Source of the DNA: Flavobacterium sp. SLB02
GTDB lineage: Bacteria > Bacteroidota > Bacteroidia > Flavobacteriales > Flavobacteriaceae
Direction of reading: 5' to 3'
Assembly: GCF_009664855.1 (NCBI RefSeq)
Contig: NZ_CP045928.1
Span: 2,350,049 to 2,414,048 of the forward strand
Length of the DNA: 64,000 nt
The notes beneath the pieces are model-generated. The model had not been told where the DNA came from and searched no databases. It saw only the letters and a program-made list of their open reading frames with translations. Position 1 is the first letter of the stretch. The number at the start of each line of letters is the position of its first letter. The position numbers and the translations under genes are program-made. This document shows positions 27,268 through 36,333 of the stretch, one piece after another.

Positions 27268-28125
27268 ATGGATATACAGCAATTGAAATATTTTCTGGCC
27301 CTTGCCAAGGAGCTTCACTTTTGGAAAACGGCTGAAAAAATGAACATTACCCAATCTGCCCTCAGCCGTCACATTATGTCTTTGGAAAATGAAATGGGTC
27401 TGCAGCTTTTTTTTAGAAATAAACGTAATGTTAAACTTACTCCGGCAGGCGAATTTCTAAAGGAAAAGTGGAGCATTGAACTCATTCAGCTTGAAGCTAT
27501 ACAAAAACACGCCCGTCAAATTCATTTAGGCGAACAGGGTTCTGTTTGTATCGCGCACCCGGACTCAATTTCTTCATCGATTTTACCGGATTTTCTAAAA
27601 AAAATTGCAACTGTATTCCCTAAATTAAAAATTGAACTGGTCCAGTTGACTTATGAACAGCAGGAAGAACAGCTTAAAAATTATAAAATTGATTTGGCCT
27701 TCAGTCGTGAGAAAAATGAATCGGCGTCTATTGATTCAAAAAACCTCGGTTCTGAAAACTTATGCTTAGTTGTTCCTTCAAATCATCACTTTATAACAAT
27801 TGATGATATTACTCATGAAAGTATTGCTAAAGAAAGATTCATTGCAACAAATGCGGGTTCCAGCAATAGTTATGACAGCATTATTAGTAATGTTTACAAA
27901 CACTATCAAATTGCCCCTGATTCGCATATTTCCTGTGAATTTGGATCTACCATTATTTCCTTAATTAAAAATGGTTTGGGCATCTCCATTTTGCCTGAAT
28001 CTTATAGACTTCAGCATAATGAAAACGTTCGATTTATTCCGCTTAACTTCACAGCCAACCTGTATATGAACTGGCGTAAAAACGATCCAAACACTTTAAT
28101 TAACACTATTCTTGAATTATTATAA
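27268..28125 (+). CDS. LysR family transcriptional regulator
   Basis: 285 residues. The N-terminal winged helix is standard (MDIQQLKYFLALAKELHFWK, then TQSALSRHIMSLENEMGLQLFFR, a classic LysR DNA-binding helix). The C-terminal half is the periplasmic-binding-like effector domain (IDLAFSREKNE, IKNGLGISILPES). Divergent from the EamA-GNAT-GNAT-PhzF operon with a 67-bp gap, the usual arrangement for a LysR protein regulating its neighbour. Confidence 0.9.
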   Translation: MDIQQLKYFLALAKELHFWKTAEKMNITQSALSRHIMSLENEMGLQLFFRNKRNVKLTPAGEFLKEKWSIELIQLEAIQKHARQIHLGEQGSVCIAHPDSISSSILPDFLKKIATVFPKLKIELVQLTYEQQEEQLKNYKIDLAFSREKNESASIDSKNLGSENLCLVVPSNHHFITIDDITHESIAKERFIATNAGSSNSYDSIISNVYKHYQIAPDSHISCEFGSTIISLIKNGLGISILPESYRLQHNENVRFIPLNFTANLYMNWRKNDPNTLINTILELL

Positions 28126-28133
28126 AAGTATAG

Positions 28134-28577
28134 CTATCTGATCATTTCGATATGTAATATTCCGTCTTCATCATAAGGTTCGCCGCTTTCTATAAAACCC
28201 AGTGAATTGTAAAATTTTGACAAATGTTGTTGTGCTCCTATACGTATCGGTGTTTCTTCAAATACTTTTTCACAAGCTTCAATTGACTTTTGCATTAGTT
28301 CTTTTCCCAAACCTATGCCTCTAAAAGCTGGTGCACTGACTACCCGACCAATTGAGATTTCCTTGTAAGACAATCCTGCTGGTAAAAGTCTAGTATATCC
28401 TGCAAGAGTGCCATCAACATAACAAAGATGATGATAACTCTGCTGATCTTTATTGTCGATGTCCTGAAACACACAATTCTGTTCTACAACAAAAACTTCA
28501 CTTCTCAACTGTAAAATCTGGTACAATTCGATATTGGTTAATTCATTAAATGTTTTTATAAAATAAGTTGTTTTCAT
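28134..28577 (-). CDS. ElaA-like GNAT N-acetyltransferase
   Basis: From the ATG at 28577 the protein has 147 residues. ElaA features are LYQILQLRSEVFVVEQN with CVFQDIDNKD, GRVVSAPAFRGIGLGKELM (acetyl-CoA loop), and FYNSLGFIESGEPYDEDGI at the C-terminus. An ATG at 28595 would add six residues of no family character. It ends ten bases from the convergent LysR gene. The substrate is unknown. Confidence 0.85.
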   Translation of the reverse strand: MKTTYFIKTFNELTNIELYQILQLRSEVFVVEQNCVFQDIDNKDQQSYHHLCYVDGTLAGYTRLLPAGLSYKEISIGRVVSAPAFRGIGLGKELMQKSIEACEKVFEETPIRIGAQQHLSKFYNSLGFIESGEPYDEDGILHIEMIR

Positions 28578-28754
28578 TGTTTTGTCTATTATCAAATTGC
28601 TGTAAAGGTAGCAATAGAACTAATGCGTAAAAATGCTATTTAAACATTAACTAATACAATTATTGAATTAGTTTAAAATTTTGGAGATATGAGTTTTTGA
28701 TATAATTACATTCTGCCTTTAAACTTCTAACCTCAATCAGTTTCAAAATTGATG

Positions 28755-28772
28755 TTTACACAAATTCAAAAC
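28755..28772 (+). promoter_or_regulatory. Candidate regulator-binding element before GH88
   Basis: TTTACACAAATTCAAAAC is identical over 18 bases to 43152-43169 upstream of the sulfatase and shares its core with elements before SusC and the DUF4861 gene. It lies 97 bases before the start codon of GH88. The -7 element at the spacing seen in the other copies is poor (GACCTTTT). Confidence 0.5.
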
Positions 28773-28869
28773 ATTTATGATAGAATTTGAAAGACCTTTT
28801 TGAACCCCTCGTTTAACTTCGCTTTATAAATATTCCATCAAACAGAATACCGATATAAACGATTAAACC

Positions 28870-30075
28870 ATGAAAAAAACTTTCAATCTATTTCTAGTCC
28901 TCTCCGCCATTACTTTTAGCACTTTTGCAAAGCCTGTTCAAAATGATGATCCGTCTTTGCTTTGGTTTAAAAAAACAACTGAGGTAATTCATTTTCAATT
29001 AAATAAAGCGGCACAAACCTACAAACCGGGTAAAAATCCGCGTTCTGTAAATCCCGACGGAACGGTAAGGCTTGCAGGTTTAACCGACTGGACAACTGGT
29101 TTTTTCCCGGGAAGTCTTTGGTACGGATATGAACTTACAGGAGACAAAACCTTAGCCGATGAGGCTAAAAAATTTACACTCGCTTTAGATTCTATCCGAA
29201 ACATAAAAAACACCCATGATGTAGGCTTTATGCTGTATTGTTCTTACGGAAATGCGTACAGAATTACCGGTGATAAAATATATCTTCCTGTTCTGGCAGA
29301 TGGCGCTGCAAACCTTTACGCCCGCTTTAGCCCAACCGTGGGAACAATCCGTTCCTGGGATTTTACCTGGTGGCATTATCCTGTAATTATCGATAATATG
29401 ATGAATCTCGAATATTTATATTGGAGTGCCAACCAGTTTAATAAACCTGAATATGCAAATGCCGCAAATAGTCATGCCAAAACGACCATGAAAAATCATT
29501 TTAGAAAAGATTACAGTTCGTATCACTTGGTAGATTATGATCCAAAAACAGGTAAAGTACTGCGCAAAGCAACACATCAGGGCGTTACAGATGAGTCGGC
29601 TTGGGCTCGCGGTCAGGCCTGGGGATTGTACGGATATACACTGTGTTATGCCAATACCAAAAATGAGAAATTTTTGCAACAAGCAGAACACATTGCTTCC
29701 TTTATTATGAACCATCCAAGAATGCCAAAAGATAAAATACCGGTTTGGGATTTTGATGTACACAATGCACTGGATACTGCAGAGCGTGCCCCAAGAGACG
29801 CTTCGGCTGCTGCTGTTATAGCATCTGCTCTACTCGATTTAAGCAATCAGGTAAAAGACGGAAAAAAATATGCTGATTATGCCGAAGATATTTTAAAATC
29901 ATTATCATCCGATGCTTATTTGGCAAAACCGGGCGAGAATAGTTTCTTCTTATTAAAACACAGCGTTGGTGCCTTTTTATACAATTCAGAAATCGATACG
30001 CCGCTTGATTACGCCGATTATTATTATCTGGAAGCTTTAAAAAGATACGCTTCAATCAAAAAAATTGAAATCTAA
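28870..30075 (+). CDS. Unsaturated glucuronyl hydrolase (GH88)
   Basis: A 401-residue periplasmic enzyme with a signal peptide ending at TFAKP. It hydrolyses the unsaturated uronic acid left by polysaccharide lyases from the oligosaccharide end. GH88 features are the (alpha/alpha)6 repeats, DWTTGFFPGSLWYGYE, the catalytic-type Asp117 in HDVGFM and Asp175 in IIDNMMNLEYLYW, and the WARGQAWGLYGY block. It opens the glycosaminoglycan locus and is preceded by the conserved ATTCAAAAC element. In the heparan pathway it would release 4-deoxy-5-keto-uronate and an amino sugar from the lyase-made disaccharide. Confidence 0.93.
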   Translation: MKKTFNLFLVLSAITFSTFAKPVQNDDPSLLWFKKTTEVIHFQLNKAAQTYKPGKNPRSVNPDGTVRLAGLTDWTTGFFPGSLWYGYELTGDKTLADEAKKFTLALDSIRNIKNTHDVGFMLYCSYGNAYRITGDKIYLPVLADGAANLYARFSPTVGTIRSWDFTWWHYPVIIDNMMNLEYLYWSANQFNKPEYANAANSHAKTTMKNHFRKDYSSYHLVDYDPKTGKVLRKATHQGVTDESAWARGQAWGLYGYTLCYANTKNEKFLQQAEHIASFIMNHPRMPKDKIPVWDFDVHNALDTAERAPRDASAAAVIASALLDLSNQVKDGKKYADYAEDILKSLSSDAYLAKPGENSFFLLKHSVGAFLYNSEIDTPLDYADYYYLEALKRYASIKKIEI

Positions 30076-30352
30076 ATGAATTAAACACATTGCCGGTCAT
30101 CGGAAAAAAATAAAAGATCCAGTTTTATTAGGTTAGGGATTTTAGAAAAAGTGACGTATTCGAATGATAAAATAGTTTGCCACAAACATTTGAATCCTAA
30201 CTTCTGCTAAAGAATTCCTGACCTGAAGGCCTGATCAAAAACAGGCAATATTCTGATTTAACATTCAATTGACTTAAGAATATTGATGAAGTAATTAATA
30301 AGAATACCGCAATAATAAAATTTTAATAATTAATCTATTAAAAAATAATCTT

Positions 30353-33133
30353 ATGAGCAAAAAATTACTTTTTTCAGTGGGGCTTATTGCCCTGGTTTTG
30401 AACTTTTCTTATGCTCAATTGAGCGATGTAAACGATATTAAAACAAAATATCGAAACTGGTTAACGGGTGAAAATCTCGATTACTCAAAATCGCAGGTTA
30501 ATGAAAGATCCAGCAGGTTTCTTAGCAGCGGAATAGCAGCTAAAAATTTATCTGCTTACAACTTTACAAATCCTGGCCCTGTATGGAATTTTACTCTCAG
30601 CGCCGACCAAAAAGCGTATCAGGATTTGGTAGAATTAAAGCTTATCAGGCTTGTATTTTTATATCAGTTAAAAGGATCGGCTTCTGCACCAAATCCGGAT
30701 TATCATAGTCCGGCGGTGCGAGACATGATTTTGACTATTTTTAATTACATGAAAGCAAAAGGGATAAGCAGTACAACCAATTTTGATTATCTGGCAATTC
30801 CCGCTACAGAAGAAGTTATTACGAGCGGTCACGGAGTCTGTTTGCGTTCTTCAGGATATGCCACAGCCATTTTTTTAATGAAAGAGGAACTGATCGTTGC
30901 AGGTGAATTTACCCATCATATGGCCGCACTTAACACACTCACGGCTTTTATAGCGCCTGAATATCCTAATTTTAATTTCACCAATCCGGGATTTAATTCT
31001 GATGTTGTTCGTTCTTCTGTTCAGCAAAGACTTTGTTATGTACTGGCTCAGGACGATACAGACAATTCAAAGCTTGCCAATATGGATTTTCTAAAAAGAT
31101 TCATCGATAATGCACTAAAAATAAGCAACGGCTGGAACGATTGTATCAAGCCCGATTTTATAACCTATCATCACAGAGGCGCGTATTCTAATACTTACGG
31201 AGTCGAAGCCTTGCATCAATCTTCTATCATGAATATGATGCTAAAAAATACTGCTTATGAATTAACTACCGAAGCACAAAGCAATCTAAAAACGGCTATT
31301 TTAACCTACAGTAAATTTAGTAAAGGTTTTCAAATGCCTTTGGGCCTTGCCGGAAGATTTCCAACCAATACAGATGCCCTTAACGATTTAAGACCCGCAC
31401 TGGCCTTTTTGTATGTCACAGATCCTCTTGCCAATGCAGATGCCGGAAGAGAATTTGTACGGCTTTGGGGTATTTCCACAATTGCTAATACTGCTTTACT
31501 GAGAATGAATGCCTTATCGATTACCATGGTTTATACGCCTGGCGGAGTCATGGACATACTGCAGACACTGAACACAGGTCTTACTCCGCTTCCCGAAATA
31601 ACCGAAGGGCAATTTAATTTTCCCTATGCAGGATTAAGCGTGCACAAGTACAATGGATTTCAGTCCAGTGTAAAAGGAACCAGCAAACACATCTGGCATT
31701 TCGAAAATTCGGCTACAGAAAATGTTTTTGGCAGATATACTTCTGCAGGAGCATTAGAATTATTAACTACAGGAAATCCTGTAACCAGAACTTCCAATGG
31801 TTATAGTGAAAACGGTTGGGACTGGTCGCACATTCCCGGAACTTCAGTTGCCAGCCTTCCGTTAAGTGTTTTGGGAACGGGGACCATGCGTGAAATGAAC
31901 GGAAAATCCTTTCTCGCACAAGGCTCTCTAGACAACAATGGTATTTTTGGTATGGATTACAAAGACTTTAATTCTGTGACGGCTATGACGGCTCAAAAAT
32001 CTAATTTCTTTTTCAAAAACATTATACTTTGCCTTGCTACTAACATCAGGGACGTCAATGGTACCTATCCCATTCATACTACATTATTTCAAACCGCGCT
32101 GGCAGATGTTAATACTCCCATTTACGTGAATGGTACAGCGGCAACTGGCACCAATTTTACCCAGACACAAACAACCGGAGCATTTTGGGCCACCGATGCG
32201 ATTGGGAATGGTTATGTAATTCCGTCAAACTCAAACAATACAGATCCTGTAACAGTGACTCGTTCTGTACAAAACTCGCGTAATAATACCAATACAGCGG
32301 ATACTTCCGGTAATTTTACTACCGCTTATATCAATCATGGCATCGCTCCTGCCGCCGGAAAATTTCAATATGCCGTTATAATGCAGGGCGGTCAAACACA
32401 AACCCAACAGCTTGCTGACAATTTTAATTCTTATTTTAAAATTTACCATCAAAACAGTCAGGCGCATATTGTGCAGTATATTCCGAACAACATATTTGGG
32501 TATGTAATTTTTAATCCCGCAACCGTATTTACTTATGATGCCGTGGTGAGCGTAAACAAACCAGCCATTGTAATGACTCAAAAAGTTGACGCAGGATCTA
32601 AACTAAAAGTTAGCCTTACCAATCCTAATCTTTGTTTATTGACAGCAAGTGAAACCTACAAATGGAGCCAGATTAGTGGGCAGAATTCCATTTTAAACAG
32701 AGTACCGCAAGCAGATCCGGTTACGCTGACACTTAGCGGTTATTGGGAATTAGCTGCACCGCAAAACAATGTAACAACTACAATAAACGGTTCAAATACT
32801 GATGTTATCTTTACAACCATCAACGGATTAACCATACAAACTGAATTGGTAAAACAAACTTTAGGCATAAAACAAACAGAAAAACAAACAAATGAATTTC
32901 AGGTAATTGTTGCGCCAAATCCTGCACAAACAGATTTTAAGATTAGCGTAACGAGCAATGTTCCAGAAACTATTTCTGCTGTAGTATTTGACACTTTAGG
33001 AAGAAAAATAAAAACCATTAAATCAAATTATGGACAAACAATTGTTTTGGGCAGTGATTGGAGTTCAGGAATCTATTTTGCTGAAATACGTCAGGGAAAG
33101 CAGAAAAAAACAGTTAAGCTTATCAAACAATAA
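30353..33133 (+). CDS. Divergent PL8-like polysaccharide lyase with type IX sorting domain
   Basis: 926 residues. Signal peptide (to YAQ), an alpha-helical toroid domain to about 400, beta domains to about 850, and a C-terminal sorting domain (IVAPNPAQTDFKI to VKLIKQ) for type IX secretion. PL8 likeness lies in H273 and Y282 (HHRGAYSNTYG), spaced as the catalytic His and Tyr of chondroitin AC lyase, in WDWSHIPGTS, and in KSNFFFKNIILCLATNI. The NWWxxEIGxP and GANR motifs are not seen; nearest to the latter is SGHGVCLR at 158-165. It is the only enzyme of the locus with a type IX signal and should make the first cut at the surface. Relatives in PL29 are an alternative; hyaluronan, chondroitin or unsulfated heparan regions are possible substrates. 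Confidence 0.75.
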   Translation: MSKKLLFSVGLIALVLNFSYAQLSDVNDIKTKYRNWLTGENLDYSKSQVNERSSRFLSSGIAAKNLSAYNFTNPGPVWNFTLSADQKAYQDLVELKLIRLVFLYQLKGSASAPNPDYHSPAVRDMILTIFNYMKAKGISSTTNFDYLAIPATEEVITSGHGVCLRSSGYATAIFLMKEELIVAGEFTHHMAALNTLTAFIAPEYPNFNFTNPGFNSDVVRSSVQQRLCYVLAQDDTDNSKLANMDFLKRFIDNALKISNGWNDCIKPDFITYHHRGAYSNTYGVEALHQSSIMNMMLKNTAYELTTEAQSNLKTAILTYSKFSKGFQMPLGLAGRFPTNTDALNDLRPALAFLYVTDPLANADAGREFVRLWGISTIANTALLRMNALSITMVYTPGGVMDILQTLNTGLTPLPEITEGQFNFPYAGLSVHKYNGFQSSVKGTSKHIWHFENSATENVFGRYTSAGALELLTTGNPVTRTSNGYSENGWDWSHIPGTSVASLPLSVLGTGTMREMNGKSFLAQGSLDNNGIFGMDYKDFNSVTAMTAQKSNFFFKNIILCLATNIRDVNGTYPIHTTLFQTALADVNTPIYVNGTAATGTNFTQTQTTGAFWATDAIGNGYVIPSNSNNTDPVTVTRSVQNSRNNTNTADTSGNFTTAYINHGIAPAAGKFQYAVIMQGGQTQTQQLADNFNSYFKIYHQNSQAHIVQYIPNNIFGYVIFNPATVFTYDAVVSVNKPAIVMTQKVDAGSKLKVSLTNPNLCLLTASETYKWSQISGQNSILNRVPQADPVTLTLSGYWELAAPQNNVTTTINGSNTDVIFTTINGLTIQTELVKQTLGIKQTEKQTNEFQVIVAPNPAQTDFKISVTSNVPETISAVVFDTLGRKIKTIKSNYGQTIVLGSDWSSGIYFAEIRQGKQKKTVKLIKQ

Positions 33134-33163
33134 AAATTAAACTCTATTTACTAAATAACCACC

Positions 33164-35146
33164 ATGATAAATTTAAAAAAAACAACAGCATTGCTTTTTA
33201 TGCTATTGACGGCTTGCTTAGTTCAGGCTCAGGAAATGACTATTACCAAGGCAAGTTTCGATAATATTAATCTTGCTTATCCGGGTTTAAAAAAAGTAAA
33301 ACAACTTTTTAATTCGGGTAAATACGATGCTGCGGCTAAAGAACTTTTGACCTATTACCGCAATCGTAAAAACATCAGAAATTCCGATTTTAATTTAGGT
33401 GAAGAAGCTCAGTTTAAAGGAAAAGAAATTGGAAAATCCAATCAGGAAAAAGCAGATAATGCATTACTACATCAATTTCAGCCACATAAAGGCTACGGAT
33501 TTTTCGATTTTGGAAAAGACATCAACTGGGATTACTGGCCTGTAAAAGACAATGAAATTCGCTGGCAATTGCACCGTGTCACCTGGTGGACTTCTATGGG
33601 ATTGGCATACCGCAGCAGTGGCGATGAGAAATATGCCAAAGAGTGGGTTTTCCAATTTCGTGATTGGGAAAAGAAAAATTACTTAGGCCGTTCCGTTGAT
33701 AATGACAGTATTGCCTGGCGCCCGTTAGAAGTATCAGAGCGCATACAAAGTTTCCCGGGTGTATTCAATTTATTTATTGTATCGCCCAATTTTACACCGG
33801 CTTTTTTGATGGAGTTTTTAAACAGTTTCAATAAGCAAACCGCTTATATTCCAAAACATTACAGTAAAGAAGGCAATCATTTATTGTTTGAAGCACAGCG
33901 TGTTTTAGTCGCAGGTGCCTTTTTTCCAGAGTTTAAACAATCCCCGGAATGGCGTAAAAGCGGTATCGACGTCCTTAACCGTGAAATAAAACTGCAAGTA
34001 CTTCCTGATGGTGTACAATGGGAACTTTCACCAACCTATCATGTGGGATGTATCGAAATTTTCACAAAGGCTTATAACGCTGCAAAAATGGCGGGTGTAG
34101 AAAACGAATTTCCGGAATCGTATATCAAAACAATTGAAAAAATGGTCTTCGTTACCGCCAATATATCTTTCCCTAATTACAACTATCCTATGTTTGGTGA
34201 TACGTGGGTGGTCGATAAAAACGTACGAATAAAACAATTTGCAGCTTGGTCAAAAATGTTCCCTAATGACGGACTTATCGAATATTTTGCTACAGAAGGT
34301 GCATCAGGAAAACTGCCTGATTATTTATCAAATGCATTCCCCAATGGAGGACTTTATACCTTTAGAAACGGGTGGGATAATAAAGCAACCATAATGGTTT
34401 TAAAAGCCGGGCCGCCCGCAGAATTTCATGCGCAGCCTGATAACGGGACTTTTGAACTTTGGGTAAAAGGACGCAATTTCACCCCTGATACAGGATGCTA
34501 TATTTACAGCGGTGATGCCGAAGTAACCAAAATGAGAAACTGGTTTCGTCAGACAAAAGTACATTCTACTTTGACCTTGAATAATGAGAATATGATCATT
34601 ACCAAAGCCAGACAAAACCAATGGAAAACCAGTAAAAACCTGGATATAGTAACGTATACCAACCCTAGTTATAATGATCTTGACCATCAGCGAAGCGTTC
34701 TTTTTATCGATCAAAAATACTTTTTGATCATTGATAAAGCCATTGGTAAAGCTACAGGGAATTTAGGCGTACATTTTCAGTTAAAAGAAGACAGCAAACC
34801 CGTTTTCGACAAAGCAAATAACAAAGTTTATACTACTTATGCAGATGGAAACAACCTTTTGATCCAATCTTTAAACAGTGACAAAGTAGTTTTAAATAAA
34901 GAAGAAGGAAAAATTTCGTACTCCTATGCTAAAGAAACACCAAGACCAGCCTTTGTATTCGAAAAACCTAAAAAAGATACTGCAACGCAAAGTTTTATAA
35001 GTATCGTTTACCCTTATAATGGCAATAAAACTCCTGAAATTACTATTCAGCCCAATAGCGACAATGATTTCGAAAAAGGGAATATTAGTTTAAGCCTTAT
35101 TATTGATGGTAAAAAAAGCGATGTGAAAGCCAATCTGCAGGATTAA
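33164..35146 (+). CDS. hepC: Heparinase III (PL12 heparan-sulfate lyase)
   Basis: 660 residues with a signal peptide ending in VQAQ. From memory it aligns over its whole length with heparinase III of Pedobacter heparinus (659 residues), including LVHQFQPHKGYG-type, WPVKDNE.RWQLHRV, and PPAEFHAQPDNGTFEL. The catalytic Asn, Tyr and His of that enzyme (N240, Y294, H424) fall at N238, Y292 and H422 here, a constant two-residue offset. It cleaves the less sulfated parts of heparan sulfate by beta-elimination, giving unsaturated uronates for GH88. It lies 30 bases after the PL8-like gene and ends at a strong terminator. Confidence 0.95.
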   Translation: MINLKKTTALLFMLLTACLVQAQEMTITKASFDNINLAYPGLKKVKQLFNSGKYDAAAKELLTYYRNRKNIRNSDFNLGEEAQFKGKEIGKSNQEKADNALLHQFQPHKGYGFFDFGKDINWDYWPVKDNEIRWQLHRVTWWTSMGLAYRSSGDEKYAKEWVFQFRDWEKKNYLGRSVDNDSIAWRPLEVSERIQSFPGVFNLFIVSPNFTPAFLMEFLNSFNKQTAYIPKHYSKEGNHLLFEAQRVLVAGAFFPEFKQSPEWRKSGIDVLNREIKLQVLPDGVQWELSPTYHVGCIEIFTKAYNAAKMAGVENEFPESYIKTIEKMVFVTANISFPNYNYPMFGDTWVVDKNVRIKQFAAWSKMFPNDGLIEYFATEGASGKLPDYLSNAFPNGGLYTFRNGWDNKATIMVLKAGPPAEFHAQPDNGTFELWVKGRNFTPDTGCYIYSGDAEVTKMRNWFRQTKVHSTLTLNNENMIITKARQNQWKTSKNLDIVTYTNPSYNDLDHQRSVLFIDQKYFLIIDKAIGKATGNLGVHFQLKEDSKPVFDKANNKVYTTYADGNNLLIQSLNSDKVVLNKEEGKISYSYAKETPRPAFVFEKPKKDTATQSFISIVYPYNGNKTPEITIQPNSDNDFEKGNISLSLIIDGKKSDVKANLQD

Positions 35147-35169
35147 GCATTTTAAGAATTATATTTTCT

Positions 35170-35205
35170 AAGACGTCTAAGAGTTATCTTAGACGTCTTT
35201 TTTTT
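35170..35205 (+). terminator. Strong terminator after heparinase III
   Basis: A perfect 13-bp stem (AAGACGTCTAAGA / TCTTAGACGTCTT) with a GTTA loop and a long T run. It ends the GH88-PL8-PL12 unit and separates it from SusCD. Confidence 0.9.
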
Positions 35206-35248
35206 GTTCTTATTTCACTTATCATGAAGCACAATAAAAATCAGTGAT

Positions 35249-35572
35249 CCGTCTGCCGTTTATTTAACCATTAAGATATTAAGATGCATTAAGCTTTACT
35301 TTATTCAAGAAAATTAAGAAATCATTTAAATAATCCTTCATTGAAAAAAAGGTAGAATAAAATCCGTTTAGATCCGCTTTTTCGCTTGCGAATCCGTGTC
35401 ATCCGTGTGCCATTTATTTAACCATTAAGATATTTAAGATGCATTAAGCTTTACTTTATTCAAGAAAATTAAGAAATCATTTAAATAATCCTTCATTGAA
35501 AAAAAAGGCACAAAAAAAATCCGCATAAATCCGTGTTTTCGCGAGAGCGAATCCGTCTCATCCGCGTGCCAT
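35249..35572. repeat. Two tandem copies of a ~154-bp intergenic repeat
   Basis: The sequence beginning TTTATTTAACCATTAAGAT at 35259 recurs at 35413, a period of 154 bases, and the following 90 bases (GCATTAAGCTTTACTTTATT and onward) are nearly identical. Each unit ends in an AATCCGTG/TCATCCGTG-rich segment of the type scattered between flavobacterial genes. No coding role is apparent. Confidence 0.75.
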
Positions 35573-35921
35573 TACGCAATCTTTTTTTATTAATTCTAAA
35601 CTAATTATTCAAAATAAAAATCAATTTTAAAATTAAAATCTCATTCTTCGAACAATAAATCATTAGCTGAAATTTAAATTAATAAGTTTTATCTGAAACA
35701 TTAAAATAAATCAACAAATCAATCGATAAAAATCACCTCAAAAGGCCACTATTTCGCTTAACAATTTCCTGAATTTTGCTTAACTTTTAAACCCGCTACC
35801 CTATTTCAAAATTGATTAGTAAATACGGTACTTTCCTGAGAAAAACATTTCAAAAAAACAACATAAAAACTTGATTTTCCCTTTGTTTACGGGGAACGAA
35901 AACGTTGTATTAATCAAAATC

Positions 35922-35975
35922 AATATCATTTTGGACGTATTCAAAACTGTCATGCGTACCCGATTTCTATATTTG
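35922..35975 (+). promoter_or_regulatory. Candidate HTCS operator and -7 box of SusCD
   Basis: AATATCATTTT, then AC, then ATTCAAAAC (35922-35947) aligns with the element before the sulfatase. Exactly 20 bases after CAAAAC lies TATATTTG (35968-35975), a good -7 box. There is no -33 TTG at a normal distance, as expected of a promoter that depends on an activator. The leader to SusC would be about 350 bases. Confidence 0.55.
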
Positions 35976-36333
35976 TTTTAATTAAAACCAAAAAAAAACA
36001 TGACTAATCCAAAAGAAACAAACCAGCTGCTACAGAATCTATTTTTATTCACCCGGCGTAAAATTCCCCAGCCCCTTTCTCAAGTTAATAAATTGTTATA
36101 ATTTTCTCCACTGCATCGATTGAGTAAGTAATTTAATGAAACTATTAAAAGCGTACTTGTTGTTATTTTCAAAAATAATTGTAGAAGTTTCGCTCTGTAA
36201 ATGAACGGAAACATTTAGATATATCTTTTGAAATTGCAATACAAATAGTGGCTAATTTTAAACAAGACCAAAACCAACTTAATAATATCAATAGGAATTA
36301 AGTACGAGACTTATTCCCATTTAAAACAAAATT

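Larger units (their letters stand above)
35206..36333. other. Long intergenic region before SusC
   Basis: About 1.1 kb without a gene. It holds the tandem repeat at 35249-35572, the regulator-binding candidate with -7 box at 35922-35975, and a leader of about 350 bases before SusC. The AT-rich stretch at 35590-35880 and the leader show no open frame or obvious hairpin. Confidence 0.55.

Noticed and set aside
35206..35600. CRISPR-like array
   Set aside because: Only two long units with a 154-base period; no short repeats with unique spacers and no cas genes.
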